From Legionellaceae bacterium (GTDB lineage: Bacteria; Pseudomonadota; Gammaproteobacteria; Legionellales; Legionellaceae): a stretch of 15,811 nucleotides of DNA. Position 1 is the first letter of the stretch, and each line of letters starts with the position of its first letter. Under the pieces are notes generated by a model, which saw nothing but the letters and a program-made list of their open reading frames with translations, was not told the origin of the DNA and did no database searches. The translations under genes and the position numbers were made by a program. Of this stretch, positions 1-8,561 are shown piece after piece. Where the stretch lies: NCBI GenBank assembly GCA_030696465.1, contig JAUYSE010000158.1, positions 1-15,811 of the forward strand. Reading direction: 5' to 3'.

Positions 1-190
1 CTTTTTTTAATTCTTTATAGTTGGGTCTCTCTCAATTACGAGGCATTCTGCTCAAGAAAAAACACATCATCAACTATGTCTCATTTTTAATTACTCTTCT
101 ATGTGGCACTTTGATTTATAAAGGTACGTCAATCTCGAGCATTTAGACAGGACTTGAAAAACGCTCCTAAGTAACATCAGCGGCAGGTTG

Positions 191-224
191 ATCCGAGCCA
201 TGTCCTCATGGTCGCGGCTCGGAT
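191..224. repeat. GC-rich hairpin repeat (REP-like), minus-strand copy
   Basis: Nine-base arms ATCCGAGCC (191-199) and GGCTCGGAT (216-224) form a perfect inverted repeat around a 16-nt loop. A competing smaller hairpin, CCATG/CATGG, overlaps it at 198-211. Read on the minus strand, the first part (ATCCGAGCCGCGACC, then TGAGGA) closely matches the two tandem units between lon and lptF, so this looks like a third member of one dispersed family. It could also act as a transcription terminator for something upstream, but no T-run follows. Confidence 0.55.
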
Positions 225-349
225 TGATTGAGCTAATTTTACTCATTAAGGCGCCTTAAAAGCAATCACATAATACGATGGGAATTTCTTAGTTACACCA
301 GTTTTTCAATCAGTTAAATACAATCACGGTGGAACTAATACAAAAAACT

Positions 350-378
350 TTGACAAGAGATGGTAATTATTGAATAAT
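350..378 (+). promoter_or_regulatory. Sigma-70 type promoter of tRNA-Leu
   Basis: A perfect -35 hexamer TTGACA (350-355) is followed after 17 nt by AATAAT (373-378), one base from consensus. This predicts transcription starting near 385, just before the tRNA 5' end. No clear terminator separates the tRNA from tig, so the promoter may also feed the downstream operon. Confidence 0.7.
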
Positions 379-391
379 CCCTTCCTAAATT

Positions 392-476
392 GCGAATGTG
401 GCGGAACTGGTAGACGCGCTGGATTTAGGTTCCAGTAGGGTAACCTGTGAGAGTTCGAGTCTCTCCATTCGTACCA
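392..476 (+). tRNA. tRNA-Leu (anticodon UAG)
   Basis: The 85-nt sequence folds as a class II tRNA. The acceptor stem GCGAATG pairs with CATTCGT, with a G-U pair at the first position. The anticodon stem CTGGA/TCCAG encloses the loop TTTAGGT, whose anticodon TAG reads CUA and other CUN leucine codons. A variable arm and a T-arm with stem GAGAG/CTCTC follow. The 3' CCA is encoded at 474-476, after discriminator base A. A leucine tRNA next to tig is, from memory, seen in other gammaproteobacteria. No integrase or direct repeat suggests that the gene serves as an attachment site here. Confidence 0.95.
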
Positions 477-494
477 TATATAGATATTCTAACG

Positions 495-522
495 TTGCTT
501 GAATATTCAATCATGTTATGAT
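495..522 (+). promoter_or_regulatory. Possible tig promoter
   Basis: TTGCTT (495-500) and TATGAT (517-522), spaced 16 nt apart, could form a weak sigma-70 promoter about 50 nt before tig. The -10 overlaps a small inverted repeat, AATCAT-GTT-ATGATT (509-523). The -35 is poor, so tig may instead depend mainly on read-through from the tRNA promoter. Confidence 0.3.
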
Positions 523-570
523 TGTTAAGTAAGTTTTATATTTCAAAATGATTCATGATGAGGTGAACAG

Positions 571-1887
571 ATGGCTGATATGTCTTTAGAGACACTAAGT
601 TCCTTGGAACGTAAAATAACCATTACAATTCCTGGGCAAGAAGTAGAGAATGAATTTTCTAGCCGTCTTTTAGAGTTGTCTGGTGAAGTGAAGGTGAAGG
701 GTTTTCGTCCCGGAAAGGTCCCTCTTCATGTAGTAGAAAAACGATATAATTCTGCTATTTTGGATGAAGTTGCGCGCGCCTTAATCCCTAAAGAATTGTC
801 AGCGGCTATTGATGTTCACTCTTTGAATTTAGTAAGCATGCCTGTAGTGAATCCTGAGCCTATAGAACGCGGGAAAGATTTTTCATTTTCCGCCACTTTT
901 GAAGTATATCCAGAATTTACCATAGAATCGTTGAAGAAAGACGATGAAGTTGAATTATTAGAATGTACATTAGAAGATGCAGATGTAACCCATTTCATTG
1001 ATGAATTGCGTCAACAATTTCGCACTTGGGATGAAGTTTCTCAAGCGGCAGAGTCTGGCAATACTGTGATCATGGATTTTGACGGCAGTATAGATGGTGA
1101 ACCCATGGCAAATGGTAAAGCCGAAGGATTCCGTCTTGAGCTGGGCAAAGGTCAAATGATTCCTGGTTTTGAAGAAGGCATCATTGGTCGCATGCCTGGC
1201 ACCAGCTTTGATATTGAAGTTACTTTCCCTGCAGAATATCACAGCCAAGATGTGGCTGGTAAATTAGCGGTTTTCCACATTACGCTAAAAACAGTTTTAA
1301 AGGCTAATCTTCCTGAACTTGATGAAGCTTTTTTACGTTCTTTTGATATTGAGAATGGCGATCTAGAGACTTTTCGTAAAGACATTCGTCATCATTTAGA
1401 GCTTCAAGTAAAGCAGAATTTAGCAGAGCGTAATAAAGAAATTCTATTTGCAAAATGGGCTGAGAAGAACGAATTTGAGCTTCCTAAAAAATTAATAAAT
1501 GATGAAATCAATGAGATGCGTCATGAAATGTATCATCGCATTAATGGGAATCAGCACCATCAGCATGAAAAAGTTCCTGAATATCCTAGAGAATTGTTTG
1601 AAGACGCGGCAAAAAAACGCGTGCATTTAGGTTTGTTAGTGTCAGAATTCATTAAGAAGAATGAAGTGGTTCCTGCGTCTGACAAGATAAATGCAGCAGT
1701 AGCTGAGCGGGCTTCTTTGTATAAAAACCCAGAAGAAATGATTGCCGAAATAATAAGAGATAAACGTCGTATGGCAAACATTGAGGCACAAGTTTTAGAA
1801 CAAATGGTAATGGATGATCTTTTACAACAACTAAAAATTCAGTATAAAAAAGTTGATTTTTCAACATTAAAAGCTAAAACTGAATAA
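571..1887 (+). CDS. tig: Trigger factor, ribosome-associated chaperone and peptidyl-prolyl isomerase
   Basis: This cytoplasmic chaperone docks at the ribosome exit tunnel, shields nascent chains and catalyses proline isomerisation. At 438 residues it matches the usual family length. The ribosome-binding signature GFRPGKVP lies at residues 44-51. The FKBP-like isomerase domain covers about 161-244 and includes ELGKGQMIPGFEEGI. The rest is the helical substrate-binding region. A short histidine-rich patch (NQHHQHE, around 328-334) in the C-terminal domain looks lineage-specific. AGGTGA at 561-566 supports the chosen ATG, although a second in-frame ATG three codons later cannot be ruled out. It is first in a compact run and is followed 24 nt later by clpP. 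Identity is secure. Confidence 0.97.
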   Translation: MADMSLETLSSLERKITITIPGQEVENEFSSRLLELSGEVKVKGFRPGKVPLHVVEKRYNSAILDEVARALIPKELSAAIDVHSLNLVSMPVVNPEPIERGKDFSFSATFEVYPEFTIESLKKDDEVELLECTLEDADVTHFIDELRQQFRTWDEVSQAAESGNTVIMDFDGSIDGEPMANGKAEGFRLELGKGQMIPGFEEGIIGRMPGTSFDIEVTFPAEYHSQDVAGKLAVFHITLKTVLKANLPELDEAFLRSFDIENGDLETFRKDIRHHLELQVKQNLAERNKEILFAKWAEKNEFELPKKLINDEINEMRHEMYHRINGNQHHQHEKVPEYPRELFEDAAKKRVHLGLLVSEFIKKNEVVPASDKINAAVAERASLYKNPEEMIAEIIRDKRRMANIEAQVLEQMVMDDLLQQLKIQYKKVDFSTLKAKTE

Positions 1888-1911
1888 TGAGATTATAAAG
1901 GAGCGGGCCCA

Positions 1912-2571
1912 ATGTTAAGACAACAAGAGCTGATTCGAAGTGCCAGTGGTTTAGTCCCCATGGTGGTTGAGCAAACAGCGCGAGGGGAGCGTTCTTATGA
2001 TATCTATTCTCGATTATTAAAAGAGCGTATTATCTTTTTACTAGGAGAAGTAGAAGATCATATGGCCAACTTAGTGGTTGCCCAGTTGCTCTTTTTGGAG
2101 TCAGAAAACCCCGAGAAAGATATTTATTTATATATTAACTCTCCTGGTGGAGTAGTGACGGCTGGTTTGGCTATCTACGATACCATGCAGTTTATCAAGC
2201 CGAATGTAAGTACTTTATGTATTGGACAAGCGGCAAGTGCGGCGGCACTTTTGTTGTGTGCTGGTGCAGCAGGCAAGCGTTTTTGTTTGCCAAATGCACG
2301 AGTCATGATCCATCAGCCATTGGGCGGATACCAAGGACAGGCAACCGATATAGAGATTCATGCCCGCGAAATGTTTACTATTCGTGAAAAATTGAATCGT
2401 ATTACCGCAAAACATTGTAATAAGACACCAGAACAAGTAAAGATAGACACAGAACGTGATAATTTCATGAGTGCCGAGCAAGCCATGGAATACGGCTTAA
2501 TCGATCAGGTGTTGCATGAAAGAGAAAACATTCTTCACGGTTTAAATCAAGACACAAGCGATAAAGATTAA
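1912..2571 (+). CDS. clpP: ATP-dependent Clp protease, proteolytic subunit ClpP
   Basis: ClpP forms the double-heptamer serine peptidase barrel that degrades proteins fed in by ClpX or ClpA. The 219-residue product has the full Ser-His-Asp triad: Ser109 in GQAASAAA, His134 in VMIHQPLGGYQGQ and Asp183 in ERDNFMS. The substrate-aligning INSPGG motif is at about 75-80. The nucleophile is followed by Ala-Ala, whereas the usual gammaproteobacterial sequence is Ser-Met-Gly or Ser-Met-Ala; the triad itself is intact, so activity is expected. A strong ribosome binding site, AAGGAG (1898-1903), sits 8 nt before the ATG. The stop lies 11 nt before clpX, so the two are almost certainly cotranscribed, as in the standard tig-clpP-clpX order. 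Confidence 0.97.
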   Translation: MLRQQELIRSASGLVPMVVEQTARGERSYDIYSRLLKERIIFLLGEVEDHMANLVVAQLLFLESENPEKDIYLYINSPGGVVTAGLAIYDTMQFIKPNVSTLCIGQAASAAALLLCAGAAGKRFCLPNARVMIHQPLGGYQGQATDIEIHAREMFTIREKLNRITAKHCNKTPEQVKIDTERDNFMSAEQAMEYGLIDQVLHERENILHGLNQDTSDKD

Positions 2572-2582
2572 GAGGGGTTCTA

Positions 2583-3845
2583 ATGACCAAAACTGGGAAC
2601 GACAACGTTAAAACATTGTATTGTTCTTTTTGCGGTAAAAGCCAGCATGAGGTGAAAAAACTGATTGCTGGTCCCTCTGTGTATGTATGTAATGAATGTG
2701 TGGAATTATGTAACGACATCATTCGCGATGAGTTACCAGCAAAAACAGAGACCGTAGTAAAAGAAGATAAATTGCCGACTCCAAAAGAAATTTCGGCTTT
2801 TTTAGATGAGTATGTTATTGGGCAGACCCATGCTAAAAAAGTACTTTCTGTGGCGGTATATAATCATTACAAACGCCTGATGCGCGGTTCTCAGTCTGAT
2901 GTTGAGCTGGGTAAGAGTAATATCTTACTTATTGGTCCAACAGGTAGTGGTAAAACTTTACTGGCGCAAACATTAGCACGATATTTAAATGTTCCCTTTA
3001 CTATTGCTGATGCAACCACCTTAACAGAGGCGGGATATGTCGGGGAAGATGTCGAAAATATCATTCAAAAATTATTACAAAATTGTGACTATGATGTGCA
3101 GAAGGCACAACGCGGTATCGTATATATCGATGAAATTGATAAAATTTCTCGTAAATCCGATAATCCGTCTATTACCAGAGATGTTTCTGGTGAAGGCGTT
3201 CAACAAGCTTTACTCAAATTAATAGAGGGTACTGTCGCTTCTGTGCCTCCGCAAGGTGGTCGTAAGCATCCTCAACAAGAGTTTGTACAAGTAGATACCT
3301 CACAAATTTTGTTTATTTGTGGTGGTGCTTTTTCAGGCTTAGAAAAAATCATTTTAGATAGGAGTGCGCATTCTGGAATTGGTTTTTCTGCCGAGCTTAA
3401 AAATAGACAAGACTTGCATCATCAAGTCAATGTATTGCAGCGTCATGAATCAGAAGACTTAGTGAAATATGGTTTGATTCCTGAGTTTGTAGGACGATTA
3501 CCCGTCGTTGCCATTTTAGAAGACTTAGATGAGAGTATGTTGGTAGATATTCTTACTAAACCCAAGAATGCGTTGACGAAGCAATATCAAGCCTTGTTTG
3601 GCATGGAAAATACACAGCTTGAATTTCGCGATGAAGCGATAAAGTCAATTGCTAAAAAGGCACTGGTGCGAAAAATAGGTGCAAGAGGTTTACGCGCGAT
3701 ACTTGAAACTATTTTGTTAGAGACAATGTATGAATTGCCTTCCTTGAAGGATGTCCATAAAGTTGTCATTGACGATGCATCAGTACAGGCCAATGGTAGA
3801 CCCTTGCTTATTTATGAAGATGAGCGGGAGCAAAGAAGCTCATAG
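2583..3845 (+). CDS. clpX: ATP-dependent Clp protease, ATP-binding unfoldase ClpX
   Basis: ClpX is the AAA+ hexamer that recognises tagged substrates, unfolds them and threads them into ClpP. The 420-residue protein begins with a four-cysteine zinc-binding domain (C14, C17, C36, C39) used for adaptor and substrate docking. Walker A GPTGSGKT is at 118-125, the GYVG pore loop at 151-154, and Walker B within GIVYIDEIDK at 178-187. The IGF tripeptide that docks ClpX onto ClpP is kept at 266-268, so a working ClpXP pair is expected. AGAGGGG (2571-2577) is the ribosome binding site and overlaps the clpP stop codon. The clpX stop in turn overlaps the lon ribosome binding site. Confidence 0.97.
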   Translation: MTKTGNDNVKTLYCSFCGKSQHEVKKLIAGPSVYVCNECVELCNDIIRDELPAKTETVVKEDKLPTPKEISAFLDEYVIGQTHAKKVLSVAVYNHYKRLMRGSQSDVELGKSNILLIGPTGSGKTLLAQTLARYLNVPFTIADATTLTEAGYVGEDVENIIQKLLQNCDYDVQKAQRGIVYIDEIDKISRKSDNPSITRDVSGEGVQQALLKLIEGTVASVPPQGGRKHPQQEFVQVDTSQILFICGGAFSGLEKIILDRSAHSGIGFSAELKNRQDLHHQVNVLQRHESEDLVKYGLIPEFVGRLPVVAILEDLDESMLVDILTKPKNALTKQYQALFGMENTQLEFRDEAIKSIAKKALVRKIGARGLRAILETILLETMYELPSLKDVHKVVIDDASVQANGRPLLIYEDEREQRSS

Positions 3846-3856
3846 AGGTAAATACT

Positions 3857-6298
3857 ATGGTGGATGATTCTAAGTTAATAGTGCCTGAGAATGATATTTT
3901 AGGGGTATATCCGGTGCTCCCTTTGCGGGATGTGGTGATATATCCTCATATGGTGATTCCTTTATTTGTTGGACGTGAAAAGTCGATTAAAGCCCTGGAA
4001 GCGGCTTTAGTAGATAATAAGCAAATTTTTTTGGTCGCGCAGCGTAAGTCAATACAAGATGATCCTGCGTCGTCCGATTTATTTAGAGTTGGCTCTGTCT
4101 CCAATATTTTACAGTTGTTGAAGTTGCCAGATGGTACGGTAAAAGTTTTAGTCGAAGGTGAGCAACGCGTTGAAGTAGCGGCGTATGTGCCAAAGAAAAG
4201 TTTTTTACAGGCGAAAGTTCGTAAAATCACGGAAGTAAATAAGGCTTTTGATACGCAAGAAATTGAAATTCTCATGCGATCTTTAATGTCGCAATTTGAG
4301 CAGTACATTAAACTCAGTAGTAAAATCCCCCCTGAAATATTAAGCGCCTTGACCGGTATTGAAGAGCCTGGTCGACTAGCGGATATGATTTCTGCGCATT
4401 TGACTTTAAAACTAGATGATAAACAAAGATTACTAGAAACACGCGATGTGGGTACTCGTTTAGAACGTCTAATGGTTATGATGGAAAACGAAATTGACTT
4501 ATTAAACGTTGAAAAGCGTGTACGTGGCCGCGTAAAACGACAAATGGAGAAAAGTCAGCGAGAATATTATTTAAATGAGCAAATGAAAGCCATTCAAAAA
4601 GAATTAGGTGATTTGAATGAAGAAGGGAATGAAATAGAACAGCTCGAGAAATCAATAAGTAATGCTGGTATGCCTAAAGAAGCGCATGAGAAGGCAATGT
4701 CTGAGCTTCGAAAATTAAAAATGATGTCTACCATGTCGGCGGAAGCGACCGTTATTCGAGGGTATTTAGATTGGTTGTTGAGCGTTCCTTGGAAGAAAGA
4801 AGATAAAATAGAATTTGATTTAACCAAAGCAGAAAAGCTCTTAGATAAAGAACATTATGGTCTTGAAAAAGTCAAAGAGCGCATCATCGAATATTTAGCC
4901 GTACAAAAACGAGTAAAGCGTGTAAAGGGCCCAATTTTATGTTTGGTCGGTCCTCCAGGGGTGGGTAAAACCTCTCTAGGGCAGTCTATTGCTAGCGCAG
5001 TGGGTCGAGCTTTTATCCGTATTGCTTTAGGTGGCGTTCGTGATGAAGCAGAAATTCGTGGTCATAGGCGCACTTATATTGGTTCTATGCCAGGTAAAAT
5101 TATTCAAAAAATGTGTAAGGCCGGGGTTAAAAATCCACTTATTATGTTAGATGAAGTTGACAAAATGGCCATGGATTTTCGGGGCGATCCGGCTTCGGCA
5201 TTGTTAGAAGTATTGGATCCCGAGCAAAATCATACGTTCAATGATCATTATCTAGAAGTCGATTATGATCTCAGTGATGCAATGTTTATTGCGACGGCTA
5301 ACTCCATGGAAATTCCGCCTGCATTGTTGGATCGTATGGAAATTATTCGTTTACCGGGTTATACCGAATACGAAAAAATTCATATTGCCACCAATTATTT
5401 GATTCCAAAGCAACTCCAATTATCGGGATTAAACGCAGAGGAAATCAGCATTCAAGAGAATGCAATTCGCGATATTATCCGGCATTATACCCGTGAAGCA
5501 GGCGTTCGTAATTTAGACCGTGATATAGCAAGAATTTGTCGTAAAGTAGTGAAAGATTTGCTTTTCAAGAAGCGCAATAGTGCTATTGTGGTTTCGAAGT
5601 CTAATATTGGCAAATATTTGGGCGTAGAAAAATTTCGTTATGGTCTTGCTGAAGAGAATGATCAAATTGGTCAAGTGACCGGTTTGGCTTGGACGAGCGT
5701 AGGAGGAGAGCTTTTAACTATTGAAGCCTCTGTGATGAGCGGCAAAGGAAAACTACTCTATACTGGTCAGCTCGGTGAAGTGATGCAAGAATCCATACAG
5801 GCGGCATTGACGGTAGTGCGTAGTCGCAGTCGTGAATGTGGTATTGCTGACGATTTTTTTGAAAAACATGATATTCATGTGCATGTCCCTGAGGGGGCCA
5901 CGCCTAAAGATGGTCCTAGCGCAGGTATTGGTATGTGTACGGTATTGGTGTCAGCAGTGACGCGCATTCCTGTGCATGCTGATGTCGCGATGACGGGTGA
6001 AATTACTTTGCGCGGACAGGTGTTACCTATTGGTGGTTTAAAAGAAAAATTATTGGCGGCACATCGTGGTGGCATTAAACAAGTGTTGATTCCAGAAGAG
6101 AATCGCAAAGATCTAGAAGAAATTCCTGATAATGTATTACGTAAATTGACCATTCACTGTGTAAAAACGATTGAAGAAGTATTAAAAATTGCACTGGTTC
6201 GTATGCCTGAACCTCTATCAGGAGAAGAGAGAGTAGCTCTACTTCAAAAAGAGCCTCCTCCGTTACCTATATTGGAGATACCCAAAGAAGAGCAATAA
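3857..6298 (+). CDS. lon: Lon protease, ATP-dependent serine protease
   Basis: Lon degrades misfolded proteins and short-lived regulators in the cytoplasm, with the AAA+ motor and the peptidase on one chain. The 813 residues show the N-terminal substrate-binding domain (about 17-210, starting YPVLPLRDVVIYPHMVIPL), a coiled-coil stretch, Walker A GPPGVGKT at 365-372, Walker B with D432 and E433 in IMLDEVDK, and the C-terminal protease domain. The catalytic dyad is Ser688 in PKDGPSAG and Lys729 in GGLKEK. The proline-rich end (EPPPLPILEIPKEEQ) is an extra tail. AGAGGT at 3844-3849, sharing bases with the clpX stop, gives good spacing to the ATG. Only 11 nt separate it from clpX, so no independent lon promoter fits between them; any heat-shock promoter would have to lie inside clpX. 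Confidence 0.97.
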   Translation: MVDDSKLIVPENDILGVYPVLPLRDVVIYPHMVIPLFVGREKSIKALEAALVDNKQIFLVAQRKSIQDDPASSDLFRVGSVSNILQLLKLPDGTVKVLVEGEQRVEVAAYVPKKSFLQAKVRKITEVNKAFDTQEIEILMRSLMSQFEQYIKLSSKIPPEILSALTGIEEPGRLADMISAHLTLKLDDKQRLLETRDVGTRLERLMVMMENEIDLLNVEKRVRGRVKRQMEKSQREYYLNEQMKAIQKELGDLNEEGNEIEQLEKSISNAGMPKEAHEKAMSELRKLKMMSTMSAEATVIRGYLDWLLSVPWKKEDKIEFDLTKAEKLLDKEHYGLEKVKERIIEYLAVQKRVKRVKGPILCLVGPPGVGKTSLGQSIASAVGRAFIRIALGGVRDEAEIRGHRRTYIGSMPGKIIQKMCKAGVKNPLIMLDEVDKMAMDFRGDPASALLEVLDPEQNHTFNDHYLEVDYDLSDAMFIATANSMEIPPALLDRMEIIRLPGYTEYEKIHIATNYLIPKQLQLSGLNAEEISIQENAIRDIIRHYTREAGVRNLDRDIARICRKVVKDLLFKKRNSAIVVSKSNIGKYLGVEKFRYGLAEENDQIGQVTGLAWTSVGGELLTIEASVMSGKGKLLYTGQLGEVMQESIQAALTVVRSRSRECGIADDFFEKHDIHVHVPEGATPKDGPSAGIGMCTVLVSAVTRIPVHADVAMTGEITLRGQVLPIGGLKEKLLAAHRGGIKQVLIPEENRKDLEEIPDNVLRKLTIHCVKTIEEVLKIALVRMPEPLSGEERVALLQKEPPPLPILEIPKEEQ

Positions 6299-6324
6299 GG
6301 ACGCGATCTCTCAAAGGAGTGCTT

Positions 6325-6390
6325 CAGAGCCGCGACCGTGAGGAAGCGGAGTAGTTAAATCCGAGCCGCGCGCGTGAGCAAGCGGAGCAG
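6325..6390. repeat. Two tandem GC-rich 30-nt repeat units between lon and lptF
   Basis: Units at 6325-6354 and 6361-6390 are about 25/30 identical and offset by 36 nt. Both contain AGCCGCG, CGTGAG and AAGCGGAG. Each can form a small CCGC/GCGG stem. A related inverted copy lies at 191-224 ahead of the tRNA. The units fill most of the only sizeable gap in the plus-strand gene run and could affect mRNA stability or partial termination between lon and lptF. This is inference; no T-run marks a classical terminator. Confidence 0.6.
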
Positions 6391-6423
6391 TCTCCTTCAG
6401 CGATGCTGAATAACGGAGTATAC

Positions 6424-7473
6424 GTGGTTTTATTTCGCTATCTTGCTCGAGAAGTATTTATTACCTTAACAGGCTTGACCAGTATCCTATTGTTTATTTT
6501 TATGAGCAATCAGGTGGTGCAATATTTAAATAGAGCGGCTAGTGGTAAAATTCCAGGTATGCTTGTTTTAAAACTTATATTGTTAGAACTTCCCAGCTTA
6601 ATCAGTCTCTTGCTCCCTTTAGGGTTTTACGTTGCGCTCTTAATGACCTATACTCGATTGTACGATAATTCTGAGTTATTAGTCTGTCATACGAGTGGAT
6701 ATACGCCACGTCGCTTATTGAAACATTCTTACTGCTTCTCCCTTTGCTTGTTTATATTGATCAGTATATTGATGTTTTGGGTGAGTCCGTTTGTGTATGT
6801 AGAGCGTGCACGTATTTTACGTTCAGAGGGGCTTAAAACTTTTGTACAAATGCTGGCTCCAGGGCGCTTCCAGTCTTTAGGATCTTCTGGTCCGGTCTTC
6901 TATATAGAGACCTTGAAGCGTCGAAAGCAGAGTGCGCATCAAATTTTTTTAGCTCGACAGATGCCTAAATCTGAGCGCTGGCAAGTTTTATCTGCAGAAA
7001 AGGCGAAAATGCAAAATACAGATTTAGCTATACAACAGGGTACTGCTTATGAAGGAGTTCCTGGCCAATTAGATTATCGAGTGCTTTCTTTTCAGCAGTA
7101 TAGAATGCGATTACCAGAGTCCACGGTCGCTCTAGAAAAAGATATACGTACTTACCCCTCGGCCCGTTTACTCCATGGTTTTTTACAAACGCCTCTTTAT
7201 GCGGCAGAATTAGCATGGCGATTTTCTATCCCATTTATGTTATTTCCATTAACCTATATTGCGGTGGCCTTGAGTCGAGTAACGCCACGTAGCGGACAAT
7301 ACGCCCGAGTGTTTCCTGCTATTCTTATTTTTGTATTATATGCTCAAGGTTTATTTATGATGCGCAATTGGATCTCCACCGAGAAAATACCTTGGTATAT
7401 CGGTGTATGTCTATTACCAACGATATTTTTTATAATAGGGCTATACTTAATGCGACGCTATCAGAGCAAGTGA
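6424..7473 (+). CDS. lptF: Lipopolysaccharide export permease LptF
   Basis: LptF pairs with LptG in the inner membrane; with two LptB ATPases they extract lipopolysaccharide and push it along the LptC-LptA-LptD bridge. The product has the family layout: about three hydrophobic segments in the first 125 residues, a periplasmic beta-rich domain in the middle, and three more segments in the last 90. LPLGFYVALLMTYTRLYDNSE is followed by the conserved cytoplasmic turn seen in YjgP/YjgQ proteins. The GTG at 6424 is preferred: GGAG (6415-6418) lies 5 nt upstream, and the resulting start MVLFRYLARE fits the family. An in-frame ATG at 6403 would add seven residues but lacks a ribosome binding site. 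Assignment as F rather than G rests on gene order and sequence feel. Confidence 0.9.
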   Translation: MVLFRYLAREVFITLTGLTSILLFIFMSNQVVQYLNRAASGKIPGMLVLKLILLELPSLISLLLPLGFYVALLMTYTRLYDNSELLVCHTSGYTPRRLLKHSYCFSLCLFILISILMFWVSPFVYVERARILRSEGLKTFVQMLAPGRFQSLGSSGPVFYIETLKRRKQSAHQIFLARQMPKSERWQVLSAEKAKMQNTDLAIQQGTAYEGVPGQLDYRVLSFQQYRMRLPESTVALEKDIRTYPSARLLHGFLQTPLYAAELAWRFSIPFMLFPLTYIAVALSRVTPRSGQYARVFPAILIFVLYAQGLFMMRNWISTEKIPWYIGVCLLPTIFFIIGLYLMRRYQSK

Positions 7474-7484
7474 GATAAATATCC

Positions 7485-8552
7485 GTGAATCGTATTATCG
7501 ACAGATATATTGGAAAACAAGTCTTGATGGCCATTGGATTAGTGCTGTTAGTGTTGCTTGCATTGCAAGTATTTATTCTTTTGGTAAATGAGTTAGGTGA
7601 TATAGGTAAAGGTGACTATACTTTTTCAACGAGTATAAAAGTGATATTTTTTCGCTTACCCTATGATCTTTCTGCCTTGTTTCCTATGGCTTGCCTTTTA
7701 GGGACATTAGTGGGCCTGGGATCAATGGCCGAACATAGCGAGTTGACGATAATTCGTATGTCAGGAATGTCCATGTTACAGATTACGGCGGTGATCTGTC
7801 AGGTCGCATTCGTGCTTATTTTACTTATCGCCATGAGCTCTGAATTTATTTTCCCAAAATTTATGGATTATGCTGCAGAAGAGAAAATGTTGGCACTTTC
7901 ACAAGGACAGGCATTTACGCAGAGTTATGGATTATGGATACGAGCAGATCAAGATTTTGTGTTTGTCCAGACATCGATCGGAACAAAAACCTTGCATAAT
8001 GTATTGCAATTTCATCTTGATAAAGCACATCACATGAAGTTTGCCAGAAAAATTAAGACCATAAAATTTGAAAACCATCAGTGGACTGCGTATGACATAC
8101 AGCAGACTAATTTTTCATCGCAACGTTTAACGCAGACCGTGTTACCCGAGATGCTTTGGGATATTCCTCTTTCTCAAGATATTATTCGTTTACATAATAA
8201 AACTCCTGATGAGATGTCATTAGGCCAGTTATGGCGAGTACGTGCGAGTCGACAGCAAATATCACAAGGTAGTTTTTCGGTAAATTATGCGTTTTGGTCA
8301 AGATTGTCCCAGCCTTTTTCAACCCTAGTCATGATGTTATTGGCTATTCCTTTTATATTTGGGCCGTTGCGAAATTCATCGATTGGTTATAAAGTGATAG
8401 TAGGTGCAGTAGTCGGATTTGGTTTTTATACAGTAACTCATTTTTTTGGTTCGGTTTGTCAGATGCTACAGTGGTCTCCGCTGCTAGCCGCAGTTGCTCC
8501 AATTGTGTGTGCAGCTATATTTGGAGTGGTATTTATGCGATATGCACGTTAG
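7485..8552 (+). CDS. lptG: Lipopolysaccharide export permease LptG
   Basis: This is the second permease half of the LptBFG transporter in the inner membrane. The 355-residue protein opens with the typical IIDRYIGKQVL and a long hydrophobic helix (about 14-34). It has two more N-terminal segments around 58-78 and 98-118, a periplasmic domain with beta-rich sequence (about 130-265), and three C-terminal segments ending in GVVFMRYAR. LPYDLSALFPMACLLGTLVGLG and the SELTIIRMSGMS turn are family features. It starts with GTG, 11 nt after lptF, with only a weak purine stretch upstream, so translation is probably coupled to lptF. It is followed 9 nt later by relA. Confidence 0.93.
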   Translation: MNRIIDRYIGKQVLMAIGLVLLVLLALQVFILLVNELGDIGKGDYTFSTSIKVIFFRLPYDLSALFPMACLLGTLVGLGSMAEHSELTIIRMSGMSMLQITAVICQVAFVLILLIAMSSEFIFPKFMDYAAEEKMLALSQGQAFTQSYGLWIRADQDFVFVQTSIGTKTLHNVLQFHLDKAHHMKFARKIKTIKFENHQWTAYDIQQTNFSSQRLTQTVLPEMLWDIPLSQDIIRLHNKTPDEMSLGQLWRVRASRQQISQGSFSVNYAFWSRLSQPFSTLVMMLLAIPFIFGPLRNSSIGYKVIVGAVVGFGFYTVTHFFGSVCQMLQWSPLLAAVAPIVCAAIFGVVFMRYAR

Positions 8553-8561
8553 GACTCGCTC

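Larger units (their letters stand above)
1..391. other. Noncoding left flank upstream of tRNA-Leu
   Basis: No convincing reading frame or gene remnant is visible in this AT-rich stretch. It holds a GC-rich hairpin at 191-224, a 14-bp perfect palindrome (TTAAGGCGCCTTAA) at 246-259 and the tRNA promoter at 350-378. Any upstream gene ends outside the window. Confidence 0.6.

Noticed and set aside
246..259. 14-bp palindrome TTAAGGCGCCTTAA as a regulator site
   Set aside because: It is a clean palindrome, but it is single-copy here, about 90 nt upstream of the tRNA -35 element, and matches no site I know.
392..476. tRNA-Leu as an integration site for a mobile element
   Set aside because: No integrase, no repeated tRNA 3' end and no foreign-looking genes occur nearby; the downstream genes are core housekeeping genes.
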